Translations under genes and position numbers: made by a program
The notes under the pieces: model-generated
Told to the model about the DNA's origin: nothing
Databases searched by the model: none
Seen by the model: the letters and a program-made list of their open reading frames with translations, nothing else
Part shown: piece by piece, positions 9,317 to 17,927 of the stretch
How the letters are laid out: every line of letters begins with the position of its first letter
How positions within the stretch are numbered: position 1 is the first letter of the stretch
DNA from: an uncultured Chitinophaga sp.
GTDB taxonomy: Bacteria > Bacteroidota > Bacteroidia > Chitinophagales > Chitinophagaceae
Length of the DNA stretch: 64,000 nt
Direction of reading: 5' to 3'
Assembly (NCBI RefSeq): GCF_937898475.1
Contig: NZ_CALEJS010000042.1
Coordinates: forward strand, 62,001-126,000

Positions 9317-10563
9317 AAGGATATTCAGCAAGAGCAGAAAAGATCATGAGCCGCATAGAGGAGCTGGCTTCTGTCAGCGAAACAGAGCAGGGGCTTACCC
9401 GTACTTTTGGCTCCGGCGCCTGGAGGGAAGCGGCACTGATCATACAGTCCTGGATGCAGGACGCAGGCCTCCACGCCTGGATAGACAACATCGGGAATGT
9501 CAGGGGCCTGCTGAGCAGTCCATCGCCGGGCGCCAGAACGCTCGTGATTGCCTCGCATATGGATACAGTAATAAATGCCGGTAAATTTGATGGTCCTCTG
9601 GGCGTGATGATGGGCCTGGACCTGCTGGAACAGCTGGCACATAATCATACACCGCTGCCATTCAATATACAACTGGTGGCCTTCAGTGATGAAGAAGGCT
9701 GCCGCTTTCATACCACCTACCTTGGAAGTAAAGTGCTGGCTGGTTCTTTTGAACCGGTTTTGCTGGAAAAAAAGGATGCTGACGGTATCCCGCTGCGCAA
9801 TGTGATACACGCTAATGGCAGCAGCACCGGACTGCTGCACACAGACGCCATTGACGCAGCCGCCTGGCTCGGATATTTTGAGATGCATATAGAACAAGGC
9901 CCGGTGTTATATGACCGGGATATACCGGTGGGCATTGTAAAAGCAATAGCCGGACAGAAAAAAGCAGCCATCACATTTGAAGGTATAGCCGGCCACGCAG
10001 GTACCGTGCCGATGGATATGCGCAATGATGCCCTGTGTTGTGCGGCAGAGTTTATCCTGGCAGTGGAAAGCATCGCCCTGCAGTACAAATCGCAGATCGT
10101 TGCCACGGTAGGTAAGCTGGAGATAGCCAATGCTGCAAGCAACGTTATACCCGGCGCCATTACCTGTACGCTGGACCTGCGTAGTGCTGATGGAGGTATA
10201 TTATCTGAAGTATATGATACACTGCAAAGAACAACTGCAGCTATATGCGGCCGCCGTAATATAAACTTTGACTGGACGGTTGTGCAGGAAACCAGCCCGG
10301 TTACGTGCGACCTCTCACTGAGCGCATTACTATCCGGCGCTGTAAAAGAGGCCGGTTATGAGCCGCTGGAGTTGGTGAGCGGGGCTGGCCACGATGCGGT
10401 GGCCATAGCCGCCGTAGCACCGGTGTGTATGCTGTTTGTGCGCTGTTATAAAGGCATCAGCCATAACCCGCTTGAAAATGTGGAACTGAAAGATATCGCC
10501 GCTGCCCTGCAGGTAGCGGATAATTTTTTACAACAAATGATTTATCAGCATAACCAATCTTAA
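9313..10563 (+). CDS. allC: allantoate amidohydrolase (M20 family)
   Basis: 416 residues of the M20/allantoate-ureidoglycine amidase family. Metal-binding blocks: ASHMDTVINAGKFDGPLG, SDEEGCRFHTTYLGS, EMHIEQGPVLYD and SGAGHDAVAIA. Hydrolyses allantoate to ureidoglycine, CO2 and ammonia. The start ATG overlaps the allB stop (ATGA). Family members can also be ureidoglycolate amidohydrolases or N-carbamoyl amino acid hydrolases; since no separate ureidoglycolate-degrading enzyme is recognisable in this cluster, a dual role is conceivable but is inference. Confidence 0.9.
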   Translation: MKGYSARAEKIMSRIEELASVSETEQGLTRTFGSGAWREAALIIQSWMQDAGLHAWIDNIGNVRGLLSSPSPGARTLVIASHMDTVINAGKFDGPLGVMMGLDLLEQLAHNHTPLPFNIQLVAFSDEEGCRFHTTYLGSKVLAGSFEPVLLEKKDADGIPLRNVIHANGSSTGLLHTDAIDAAAWLGYFEMHIEQGPVLYDRDIPVGIVKAIAGQKKAAITFEGIAGHAGTVPMDMRNDALCCAAEFILAVESIALQYKSQIVATVGKLEIANAASNVIPGAITCTLDLRSADGGILSEVYDTLQRTTAAICGRRNINFDWTVVQETSPVTCDLSLSALLSGAVKEAGYEPLELVSGAGHDAVAIAAVAPVCMLFVRCYKGISHNPLENVELKDIAAALQVADNFLQQMIYQHNQS

Positions 10564-10564
10564 T

Positions 10565-11311
10565 ATGGAAATATCAGCATTGACCCGGTCTGTTGTGAAA
10601 AGCAGCCATGCAGTGATCAGTCCGGACGGATATGTGAACAGCTCAGTGCCTGGCTGGACAAATTGTACAGTGAATGTGATCATCAACGAACAAATGGGCG
10701 CGCACCTTTGCCAGATGCTGATCACCTTGCAGGAAGATGGCCGTTTAACAGGGCGTACACAGGCTTCGCAGATATTTTTCTACGTGATATCCGGCGAATG
10801 TACTGCTTCGGTAGATGGAGAAGAAAAAGTGCTGAGCACCGGGCATTTTCTGTATGTTCCAGTTAACAGATCCTACCAGCTGGGTTATGCAACAGCAGGT
10901 ACCCAACTGCTTACTTTCCACAAAGTGTATGAGCAACTGGAAGACTATGAAGTGCCGCCGGTAATTTTTGGCGATGCCACTATGGTTGCAGGCGCCGCAT
11001 TTCTGGGCGATCCTGCCCTGCGTTTACAGGTGCTGTTGCCAGAGCATCTGTCGTTTGATATGGCGGTAAATATCTTCACTTACGACCCGGGCGGTCACCT
11101 GCCCTTTGTGGAAACACATATTATGGAGCACGGGCTCTTATACCTGCAGGGCCAGGGGGTGTATATGCTGGATCACGAGTGGTATCCTGTCAGGAAGGGA
11201 GATGCTATCTGGATGGCGCCCTACTGTCAGCAATGGTTTACCGCCATGGGTAAGGAGCCGGCAGTATATATCTATTACAAGAATGTAAACCGCTTTCCAA
11301 CAGTAGTATAA
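10565..11311 (+). CDS. allE: (S)-ureidoglycine aminohydrolase (double cupin)
   Basis: 248 residues with two cupin halves; the second half carries the metal-binding set around YDPGGHLPFVETHIMEHG and the late strand WMAPYCQQWFTAMG. The N-terminus (TRSVVKSSHAVISPDGYV) is characteristic of the plant UGlyAH / bacterial YlbA family. Releases ammonia from S-ureidoglycine to form S-ureidoglycolate, which otherwise decays unspecifically. Located 1 nt after allC and overlapping uraD by one base, consistent with its place in the pathway right after the amidohydrolase. Confidence 0.9.
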   Translation: MEISALTRSVVKSSHAVISPDGYVNSSVPGWTNCTVNVIINEQMGAHLCQMLITLQEDGRLTGRTQASQIFFYVISGECTASVDGEEKVLSTGHFLYVPVNRSYQLGYATAGTQLLTFHKVYEQLEDYEVPPVIFGDATMVAGAAFLGDPALRLQVLLPEHLSFDMAVNIFTYDPGGHLPFVETHIMEHGLLYLQGQGVYMLDHEWYPVRKGDAIWMAPYCQQWFTAMGKEPAVYIYYKNVNRFPTVV

Positions 11312-11817
11312 TGACCCTTGCTGCATTAAATAGCCTTCCGTTGCCGCAACTGAAAGAGGAGCTTCGCCGGTGTTGCGGCGCTGCCGCCTGGGTAGAGCGC
11401 ATGAGCGAACGTTTCCCTGTAAAAGATGCGGTCAGCCTGCTGGAAGCTGCCGGCAGCATATGGAAGGCCTGTTCGGAAGATGACTGGAGAGAAGCATTTT
11501 CGCATCATCCGCAGATAGGAGACCTGGCATCGTTAAAAAAGAAATTCGCTTCCACTGCGCAATGGGCCGCGGGTGAGCAGGCTGCGGTGCAGCAGGCATC
11601 AGAAAATATACTGGAGGAGCTGGCAGCAGGTAACCGTCAGTACCTCGAAAAATTCGGTTATATATTCATTGTTTGTGCCAGTGGCAAATCAGCCGCCGAA
11701 ATGTTACACCTGCTTAAAGAACGCTTGCCCCATACACCCGCAGACGAGATTCGTGTGGCAATGGCGGAGCAGGAAAAGATCACCAAAATCAGACTGGAAA
11801 AACTATTAATATCATGA
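11311..11817 (+). CDS. uraD: 2-oxo-4-hydroxy-4-carboxy-5-ureidoimidazoline (OHCU) decarboxylase
   Basis: 168 residues, the usual length of single-domain UraD. Key block HHPQIGDLASLKKKF holds the catalytic His, and the late block FGYIFIVCASGKSAAEML is the other family signature. Converts OHCU stereospecifically to S-allantoin. The start shares one base with the allE stop (TAATG) and the end overlaps hiuH by 4 nt, so it is co-translated with the neighbours. It acts upstream of AllB in the pathway although encoded downstream. Confidence 0.92.
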   Translation: MTLAALNSLPLPQLKEELRRCCGAAAWVERMSERFPVKDAVSLLEAAGSIWKACSEDDWREAFSHHPQIGDLASLKKKFASTAQWAAGEQAAVQQASENILEELAAGNRQYLEKFGYIFIVCASGKSAAEMLHLLKERLPHTPADEIRVAMAEQEKITKIRLEKLLIS

Positions 11818-12152
11818 GACAAATAACCACCCATGTTTTAGACGTCAGTCAGGGGAAGCCGGCGGCAGACCTGACCGTTTTTTTATACCGGCAACAGAAT
11901 AGCGAATGGGAAGCCATTGGCGGCGGAGCCACAGACAATAACGGTCGCCTGAGAGATATGATCGGTGACGATGTTGTATTGTCTGCCGGTGTCTACAAAT
12001 TGAAGTTCGCCACAGAGGAATATTATGAGCAAATGGAAACCGATACCTTTTATCCATTTGTTGAAGTGGTGTTTTATATAGACAAAGGTGAGCATTACCA
12101 TGTGCCTTTGCTGTTAAGTCCTTTCGGGTACTCCACTTACCGCGGTTCCTGA
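11814..12152 (+). CDS. hiuH: 5-hydroxyisourate hydrolase (transthyretin-related)
   Basis: 112 residues. N-terminal ITTHVLDVSQGKPA with the catalytic His, and the C-terminal tetrapeptide YRGS are hallmarks of the transthyretin-related hydroxyisourate hydrolases. Hydrolyses the uricase product 5-hydroxyisourate to OHCU, feeding UraD. No signal peptide, so cytoplasmic. Overlaps uraD by 4 nt and is followed after 12 nt by the DUF6986 gene. Confidence 0.93.
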   Translation: MRQITTHVLDVSQGKPAADLTVFLYRQQNSEWEAIGGGATDNNGRLRDMIGDDVVLSAGVYKLKFATEEYYEQMETDTFYPFVEVVFYIDKGEHYHVPLLLSPFGYSTYRGS

Positions 12153-12164
12153 TAAACCCTGAAC

Positions 12165-13598
12165 ATGATGCAACTATCAATCAAGGAAAATGAACAGGCA
12201 CGGCTGCTCAATTCGCTGGGCCTCGCCAACCGTAAGTTTCAGCAAACATATCCGGGCGACAGAACAGACCGGCAACCCGTACATACGGTGTATGGTGGGG
12301 CCAACCTGTTTAAGGCGGACACCTGTATAAAGATGGGAGAGATCGCACTGAAAAGCCTGCAAACGTACTCCCCGGATTTTACGGTACTGGCCAGGGTGCT
12401 TGAATTGCCCGGCCATCAGCAGTTGCCGGTCCTGCAAAATGACATCGCCGCCCTCACCCATAAGCTGGACAGCCTGCCGGAAGCGGAGCGCAGGCGGGAG
12501 CCTGGCTGGCTGGCCTATACTGTGTACAATAAAATGATCCGGAAACTGCAGACGGAGCCTGTTGAAGATTTCAGGATCGATTTTGAAGATGGTTTTGGCA
12601 ACCGGCCGGACGATGAGGAGGACGCGACCGCCATTGCCGCCGCACAAGAGCTGGCAAAAGGCATGCAGCAGCAAACAGTATCGCCTTTTATAGGTATCCG
12701 CATCAAGCCTTTTACGGAAGATCTGAAACACCGCGGTGTACGCACGCTTGACCTTTTCCTGACCACATTACTACAGGCTACCAACGGTGTGCTGCCGGCT
12801 AACTTCGTAGTGATGCTGCCAAAAGTAACGATCCCCGAACAGGTTACTACCCTGGTAAGATTGTTTGAGCTGATAGAGCAGGCGCATGGCTTGTCCCGGG
12901 GCGCACTGCAATTGGAAACCATGGTAGAAGCTACGCAGATCATTATGGACGATGAAGGCCGTAACCCCTTGATGCGGATCATTAAGGCGGGAGAAGGACG
13001 CTGTATCGCCGCGCATTTTGGTACGTATGACTATACGGCGTCCTGTGGTATCACTGCCAGATACCAGACCATGGCCCACCCGGTTTGTGATTTCGCACAT
13101 CACATGACCAAGGTGGCGCTGGCGGGAACCGGTATTTTTCTCTCAGATGGCGCTACCAATGTAATGCCCATAGGTCCGCACCGGGGCGATCATCTTACGT
13201 TTGAGCAACAGGCAGAGAACCGCGCCGCCGTACATAAAGCCTGGCGTACCGGTTATCAGCATACCATGCATTCACTTATTAATGGTTTCTACCAGGGATG
13301 GGACCTTAACCCCGCCCAGTTGCCCATGCGTTATGCCGCTACTTATAACTTCTTTCTGAGCAGCTATGAAGATGCAGTATTCCGCCTCAAAACATTTGTA
13401 GAACGTGCCGCCATCTCTACGCTTACCAGGGATATATTTGACGATGCAGCCACCGGTCAGGGACTGTTGAACTTTTTCCTGAAAGCGATGAACTGCGGCG
13501 CTATTTCGGAGGAAGCCGCGCTGGCCACCGGGCTTACGCTGGAAGAGATCAGGAGCCGCTCTTTTTACCGGATATTGGAAGGAAGGAGAAAGCGATGA
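12165..13598 (+). CDS. DUF6986-type CitE/malate-synthase-like protein
   Basis: 477 residues; not a named enzyme of the pathway. I recognise the uncharacterised DUF6986 family (sometimes labelled aldolase). Seen: FRIDFEDGFGNRPDDEED with several acidic residues that could bind Mg2+, LQLETMVEATQIIMD, and RCIAAHFGTYDYTASCGI, which resembles the glyoxylate/acetyl-CoA-binding barrel blocks of malate synthase and HpcH/HpaI/CitE lyases; VYGGANLFKADT at the N-terminus is also typical. It starts 12 nt after hiuH on the same strand, so it is very probably the last gene of the ureide operon. Inference: it disposes of glyoxylate or cleaves ureidoglycolate, a step for which no other gene is seen. The start may be the second Met (12168). 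Confidence 0.8.
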   Translation: MMQLSIKENEQARLLNSLGLANRKFQQTYPGDRTDRQPVHTVYGGANLFKADTCIKMGEIALKSLQTYSPDFTVLARVLELPGHQQLPVLQNDIAALTHKLDSLPEAERRREPGWLAYTVYNKMIRKLQTEPVEDFRIDFEDGFGNRPDDEEDATAIAAAQELAKGMQQQTVSPFIGIRIKPFTEDLKHRGVRTLDLFLTTLLQATNGVLPANFVVMLPKVTIPEQVTTLVRLFELIEQAHGLSRGALQLETMVEATQIIMDDEGRNPLMRIIKAGEGRCIAAHFGTYDYTASCGITARYQTMAHPVCDFAHHMTKVALAGTGIFLSDGATNVMPIGPHRGDHLTFEQQAENRAAVHKAWRTGYQHTMHSLINGFYQGWDLNPAQLPMRYAATYNFFLSSYEDAVFRLKTFVERAAISTLTRDIFDDAATGQGLLNFFLKAMNCGAISEEAALATGLTLEEIRSRSFYRILEGRRKR

Positions 13599-13643
13599 TG
13601 GCATGGCATATAGCGTAACTTGGAGTCAATAAGTAAGGTTTGC

Positions 13644-13760
13644 ATGTATAATATTAAACCCAACCTCATGATCGGCTTTCATGGCTGCGATGCTGATGTT
13701 TGTAAATCATTTCTAAATACCTGGTCCGCGGAAATCCAGCTGTGGCAATACCCCCAATGA
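13644..13760 (+). pseudogene. relic of a KPN..IGFHGCD-type (ADP-ribosyltransferase-like toxin?) protein
   Basis: A 38-codon frame beginning MYNIKPNLMIGFHGCD. From memory this matches the N-terminus of a Bacteroidota protein family of about 150-180 residues that has FHG(C/T)D followed by a DYDWLGxGxYFWE block and is thought to be ADP-ribosyltransferase-like. Here the similarity fades after about 25 residues and a stop follows, so only a fragment remains. No antitoxin-like ORF is visible. The rest of the 240-bp gap to the DUF2723 gene holds nothing I can name. Confidence 0.4.
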
Positions 13761-13838
13761 CTTTAACATACTTTTAAGGATACATTTCCTATATTAAGAA
13801 AGCTCACCAGCCCTTTACTCAATTGAAAACCATTTAAC

Positions 13839-16800
13839 ATGAACTTCAACAGGATCAACAACATTACCGGTTGGATCGTGTGTTTGATAGCGTGTACCGT
13901 TTACCTTTCTACCATGGAAGCTACTGGTAGTTTATGGGATTGCGGCGAATTTACGGCCGCCTCGTATAGATTACAGATACCTCATCCGCCAGGGGCGCCC
14001 CTGTTCATACTCCTGGGCCGCCTGTTCACGATGTGCCTGCCGCCGGATAAAGCAGCCCTGGGCATTAATGTGATGAGTGCGCTGGCCAGTGGCTTTACCA
14101 TCCTCTTTCTTTTCTGGACTATTACCTACTTTGCGCGCAAGCTGCTGGTAAAAGCAGGCACCGTCATGTCCCGTGAACAGCGGATGCTCATCATGGGAGC
14201 GGGTGTAGTAGGTGCATTAGCTTACACTTTTTCCGACTCCTTCTGGTTCTCCGCTGTAGAAGGTGAAGTGTATGCCATGTCATCCCTCTTTACCGCAATA
14301 GCATTCTGGGCCATCCTGAAATGGGAGGGAGAGGCAGACCAGCCCTATGCAGACCGCTGGCTGATATTCATTGCCTATATCATTGGCCTGTCTATCGGTA
14401 TTCACCTGCTGAACCTCCTTACTATACCAGCCATAGTAATGGTGTATTATTACCGCCGTTATAAACCAACGCTCAAAGGTGCATTAACAGCTCTAACGCT
14501 GGCCTGCATCCTTACAGGTATCGTCCAGGTAGCATTCATCCAGTATCCTGCTATGATTGCCGGGAAAATGGACATATGGTTTGTGAACAGCCTGGGACTG
14601 CCGTTCAACTCGGGCTCCCTGTTCTTTGTAATATTAGTAGCTGGTTTGCTGGCTTCCGGCATTCGCTGGGCCTGCCGTAAGCGCCGTTACTTTGCCAAGC
14701 TGGCTTTGCTGTGTACCACCTTCCTCTTTATCGGGTACGCTACTTATATCACCACTATCATCCGTTCAAACGCCAACCCGGGTATTGACATGTATAATGT
14801 AGACAATGCGGCTACACTGCAACGTTATCTGAGCCGTGAACAATACGGGGATTTTCCGTTGGTATACGGCCAGGTGTTCACAGCAAAACCAGTGGAGTAT
14901 AAAGAAACTGGTAAGGTATATACCAAAGGCGTTGCACAGTATGAGGAAGCCGGTAAACGTTACAAGGCGGTATACGACGCGAAAGATATGATGTTGTTTC
15001 CCCGCATCTGGGATAACAACAATGAAACGGGCCATGTAGACGCTTACCGTCAGTGGCTGGGGCTGGCAGAAGGAGAGCAACCTACATTTAAAGACAACAT
15101 CAATTTCTTCCTGAGCTACCAGGTAAACTTTATGTACCTGCGCTATTTCATGTGGAATTTTGTAGGTAAACAGAATGATATACAGGGCTTCGGTAATGTG
15201 CGCGACAGTAACTGGATCTCAGGCGTATCGCTGGTAGATAACCTGCTCTATGGCGATCAAAGCAAATTACCAGATAGCCTCAAAGAGAGCAAAGCGCATA
15301 ACACCTTGTTCTTCCTGCCCCTGATACTCGGTGTTGCAGGCCTGCTTTTTCATTTTAAACAAAGACGGAGGGATGCCCTGGTAGTGGGCCTGTTATTCTT
15401 CTTTACAGGCCTGGCTATTGTATTATATATTAACCAGCCGGGCGCACAGCCACGGGAACGGGATTATGCCTATGTGGGATCTTTCTACGGATTTGCCATC
15501 TGGATAGGTTTGGGTGTGCTGGCCATGCATCAATACCTGCAACGGCGGACACGCTGGGCATTTTCCGCTCCCGCCGCCATCCTGGTATGCCTGCTGGCCG
15601 TACCGGCGCTGATGGCTTTCCAGGAATGGGATGACCATGACCGTTCTGATAAAGTACTGGCCAGGGATATTGCCCGTGATTACCTGGAATCCTGTGCACC
15701 CAATGCCATACTTTTCACGATAGGCGATAATGAGACCTATCCGTTGTGGTATGCCCAGGAAGTGGAAGGTATCCGTACTGATGTACGTATTATTCATATG
15801 AGCCTGCTCACTGCAGACTGGTACATCAATCAGCTAAGGCGGCAGTTGAATAAAAGCGCCCCCATTCCCATGAGCTGGACGGCTGAACAATACAAAGGCG
15901 ATAAGCACGACTATGTAATGTACCATGACGCTGGCATCTTCCCGCAGGATAAATTCTACAACCTCAAAGAAGTAATGCAGTTTGTCGGTAGTGAAGATCA
16001 GCGGGCAAAGCTAATGACCAATACAGGAGAGTACATTAACTTCCTGCCTTCACAGCGATTATTCCTGCCGGTAGATAAGTCGCAGGTAATGGCCAACGGT
16101 ACCGTGAACGCTGCAGACAGCACCCGTGTGCTGCCCCAGCTGGCTTTCCGGTTAAGCAAGAATGCCTTGTTTAAAAATGACCTGGCCATGCTGGATATCC
16201 TGGCTGCCAATAACTGGGAACGCCCGGTGTACTTCGCCAACCCCAGTATTGCACGCGGTATAGGCCTGGACAATTACCTGCGCAGCGAAGGCCTTACCTA
16301 TCGCCTGGTGCCCCTGGCAACGGATACACCGGATAATGTGCCCGTAACCAACGACGTACCGGTTAATACCGAAAAGATGTTCGATAACCTCATGCACAAA
16401 TTTGCATTCTGCAGTGCTGATGTAAAGGGCGTTTATTTCGATGAAACCAATCGTAATATGCTGCAGCAATTGCGCAATAACTACGCCCGCCTGGCTATCG
16501 ATCTGGCTGCGAAAGGAGATAAGACACGCGCGCTGCATGTACTGGATACGATGGACAGGAACATAAAGGAAGATAACCTTCCCTACGGCATGACTTCTGC
16601 AGGCAATTTCCATAACATCAACGCTATGCAGGTAGCATATGCCTATTACCTTGCTGGTAACCCCGAAAAGGCCGGCGCCATTTCAGAGAAAATCATGAAG
16701 GACTGTCAACAGCAGATCGCTTACTACCAGTCATTGCCGCCGTCCAGGCTTTCCGGCGATCTTCAGCAGGATTATCAGCGCGCCGCCGAATATATTATAC

Positions 16801-16862
16801 CGCAATTGCAAAAGATGAAAGAAGCTTTTACGGGAGATAAACACCAACGAATGCTGAACTAG
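13839..16862 (+). CDS. DUF2723 (TMEM260-like, GT117) membrane protein
   Basis: 1007 residues. The N-terminal half is a polytopic membrane domain whose first loop carries SLWDCGEFTAASYRLQIP and HPPGAPLFILLGRLF, the hallmark of DUF2723; a second signature is GAQPRERDYAYVGSFYGFA near residue 535. The C-terminal half (from ~600) is largely soluble, with FTIGDNETYPLWYAQEVEG and helical repeat-like sequence at the end. The family is related to the protein O-mannosyltransferase fold (CAZy GT117) and is near-universal in Bacteroidota; the substrate is not established here. Single-gene unit followed by a strong terminator. Confidence 0.88.
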   Translation: MNFNRINNITGWIVCLIACTVYLSTMEATGSLWDCGEFTAASYRLQIPHPPGAPLFILLGRLFTMCLPPDKAALGINVMSALASGFTILFLFWTITYFARKLLVKAGTVMSREQRMLIMGAGVVGALAYTFSDSFWFSAVEGEVYAMSSLFTAIAFWAILKWEGEADQPYADRWLIFIAYIIGLSIGIHLLNLLTIPAIVMVYYYRRYKPTLKGALTALTLACILTGIVQVAFIQYPAMIAGKMDIWFVNSLGLPFNSGSLFFVILVAGLLASGIRWACRKRRYFAKLALLCTTFLFIGYATYITTIIRSNANPGIDMYNVDNAATLQRYLSREQYGDFPLVYGQVFTAKPVEYKETGKVYTKGVAQYEEAGKRYKAVYDAKDMMLFPRIWDNNNETGHVDAYRQWLGLAEGEQPTFKDNINFFLSYQVNFMYLRYFMWNFVGKQNDIQGFGNVRDSNWISGVSLVDNLLYGDQSKLPDSLKESKAHNTLFFLPLILGVAGLLFHFKQRRRDALVVGLLFFFTGLAIVLYINQPGAQPRERDYAYVGSFYGFAIWIGLGVLAMHQYLQRRTRWAFSAPAAILVCLLAVPALMAFQEWDDHDRSDKVLARDIARDYLESCAPNAILFTIGDNETYPLWYAQEVEGIRTDVRIIHMSLLTADWYINQLRRQLNKSAPIPMSWTAEQYKGDKHDYVMYHDAGIFPQDKFYNLKEVMQFVGSEDQRAKLMTNTGEYINFLPSQRLFLPVDKSQVMANGTVNAADSTRVLPQLAFRLSKNALFKNDLAMLDILAANNWERPVYFANPSIARGIGLDNYLRSEGLTYRLVPLATDTPDNVPVTNDVPVNTEKMFDNLMHKFAFCSADVKGVYFDETNRNMLQQLRNNYARLAIDLAAKGDKTRALHVLDTMDRNIKEDNLPYGMTSAGNFHNINAMQVAYAYYLAGNPEKAGAISEKIMKDCQQQIAYYQSLPPSRLSGDLQQDYQRAAEYIIPQLQKMKEAFTGDKHQRMLN

Positions 16863-16888
16863 TACAGGCGGGTCATTATCCATATAAG

Positions 16889-16927
16889 AAAAAGTCCATG
16901 GCGTATTCCCATGGACTTTTTCTTTTT
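16889..16927 (+). terminator. intrinsic terminator after the DUF2723 gene
   Basis: Perfect 13-bp stem (16889-16901 AAAAAGTCCATGG paired with 16909-16921), 7-nt loop, followed by a T-rich tract. The A-run on the left side would let it work on both strands. Confidence 0.85.
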
Positions 16928-17159
16928 ATTACCGGTGGCAATACAACTTTTGTTTTATAATAAGGTTCTTTCACTCAGCTACTTATAGAAAAAAGTAGTA
17001 TTTCCCAGATTTTCATAAATAGAAATAATTTTTCTTTTAATTTTATTTCGACAACTTATCAGGGAAGCAGACCGGTTCATTGCAACTGGCATAGGGGAAT
17101 CATACAACAAGGGAATGAGCTGCCGCCGGCAGGATTACATATGCCATTGAAAAGACAAC

Positions 17160-17843
17160 ATGCTAGTGGACAAAGTAAAAGAGGGGGTCCATCCGGTCAG
17201 CGAGGGACATTTGTACACGGATGAAATGCAGGAAAACACCTACAGCGAGATGGAGTTATTTATCCGTATATCGGAAGGGGAGGAGCCTGCTTTTCGCCGC
17301 CTGTTCGAATTATACAGAGAGCGGCTTTTTATTTTCGCCAACCAGATTGCTCACTCAACAGCAGATGCAGAGGAAATTGTACAAGACATCTTCTTAAAAT
17401 TATGGGAGAACAGGGCGCACCTTTCGCAGGTTAGCTATCCCCGTAAGTATATTTATACCATGGCCCGTAACCGCGCCCTGGATCATCTTACCAGCATTGC
17501 CAGGAATAAAAAGGCCATGCAGGCTGTCTATGACAGTATTTCAAATATCAATAACACTACCGAAGAATTGCTGCAGGCCCAGGAAAGCCAGCAACTGATC
17601 TATAAGGCGCTGGCCCGGCTGCCCGAAAAGAAGCAGACAATTTTCTGGTTAAGCCGCCGCGACGGACTCACCCACCAGGAGATCGCACAGCGAATGAACA
17701 TGTCTGTTCAGACAGTGAAAAATAACCTGACTGATATATTAAAATATGTAAGAATGTATCTTTCCGGTCATTCCGAGCTGCTTACTGTTACTTTTCTGCT
17801 GGAATCTTGTTGCCAGTTGCTCCTGGATGTTCCGTTTTTTTAA
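17160..17843 (+). CDS. ECF sigma factor, Bacteroidota FecI-like
   Basis: 227 residues. Region 2: FRRLFELYRERLFIFANQIA, AEEIVQDIFLKLWENR and YIYTMARNRALDHL; region 4: LPEKKQTIFWLSRRDGLTHQ, EIAQRMNMSVQTVKNN. This is the family that directs RNA polymerase to susC-type operons when released by FecR. An internal ATG at 17226 (MQENTYSEMEL) is an equally plausible start because the first 22 residues are not part of the domain. The C-terminal hydrophobic tail (LLTVTFLLESCCQLLLD) is common in this branch. Upstream 16930-17159 is AT-rich without a clear promoter match. The gene precedes fecR by 84 bp. Confidence 0.93.
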   Translation: MLVDKVKEGVHPVSEGHLYTDEMQENTYSEMELFIRISEGEEPAFRRLFELYRERLFIFANQIAHSTADAEEIVQDIFLKLWENRAHLSQVSYPRKYIYTMARNRALDHLTSIARNKKAMQAVYDSISNINNTTEELLQAQESQQLIYKALARLPEKKQTIFWLSRRDGLTHQEIAQRMNMSVQTVKNNLTDILKYVRMYLSGHSELLTVTFLLESCCQLLLDVPFF

Positions 17844-17927
17844 CCCGGGGAATATTTTTTTTAATTTTTTCCGGTACTATCATCTTTTCAGACAGTCTAT
17901 ATATATGAAGACCAAATCACCACCAAG

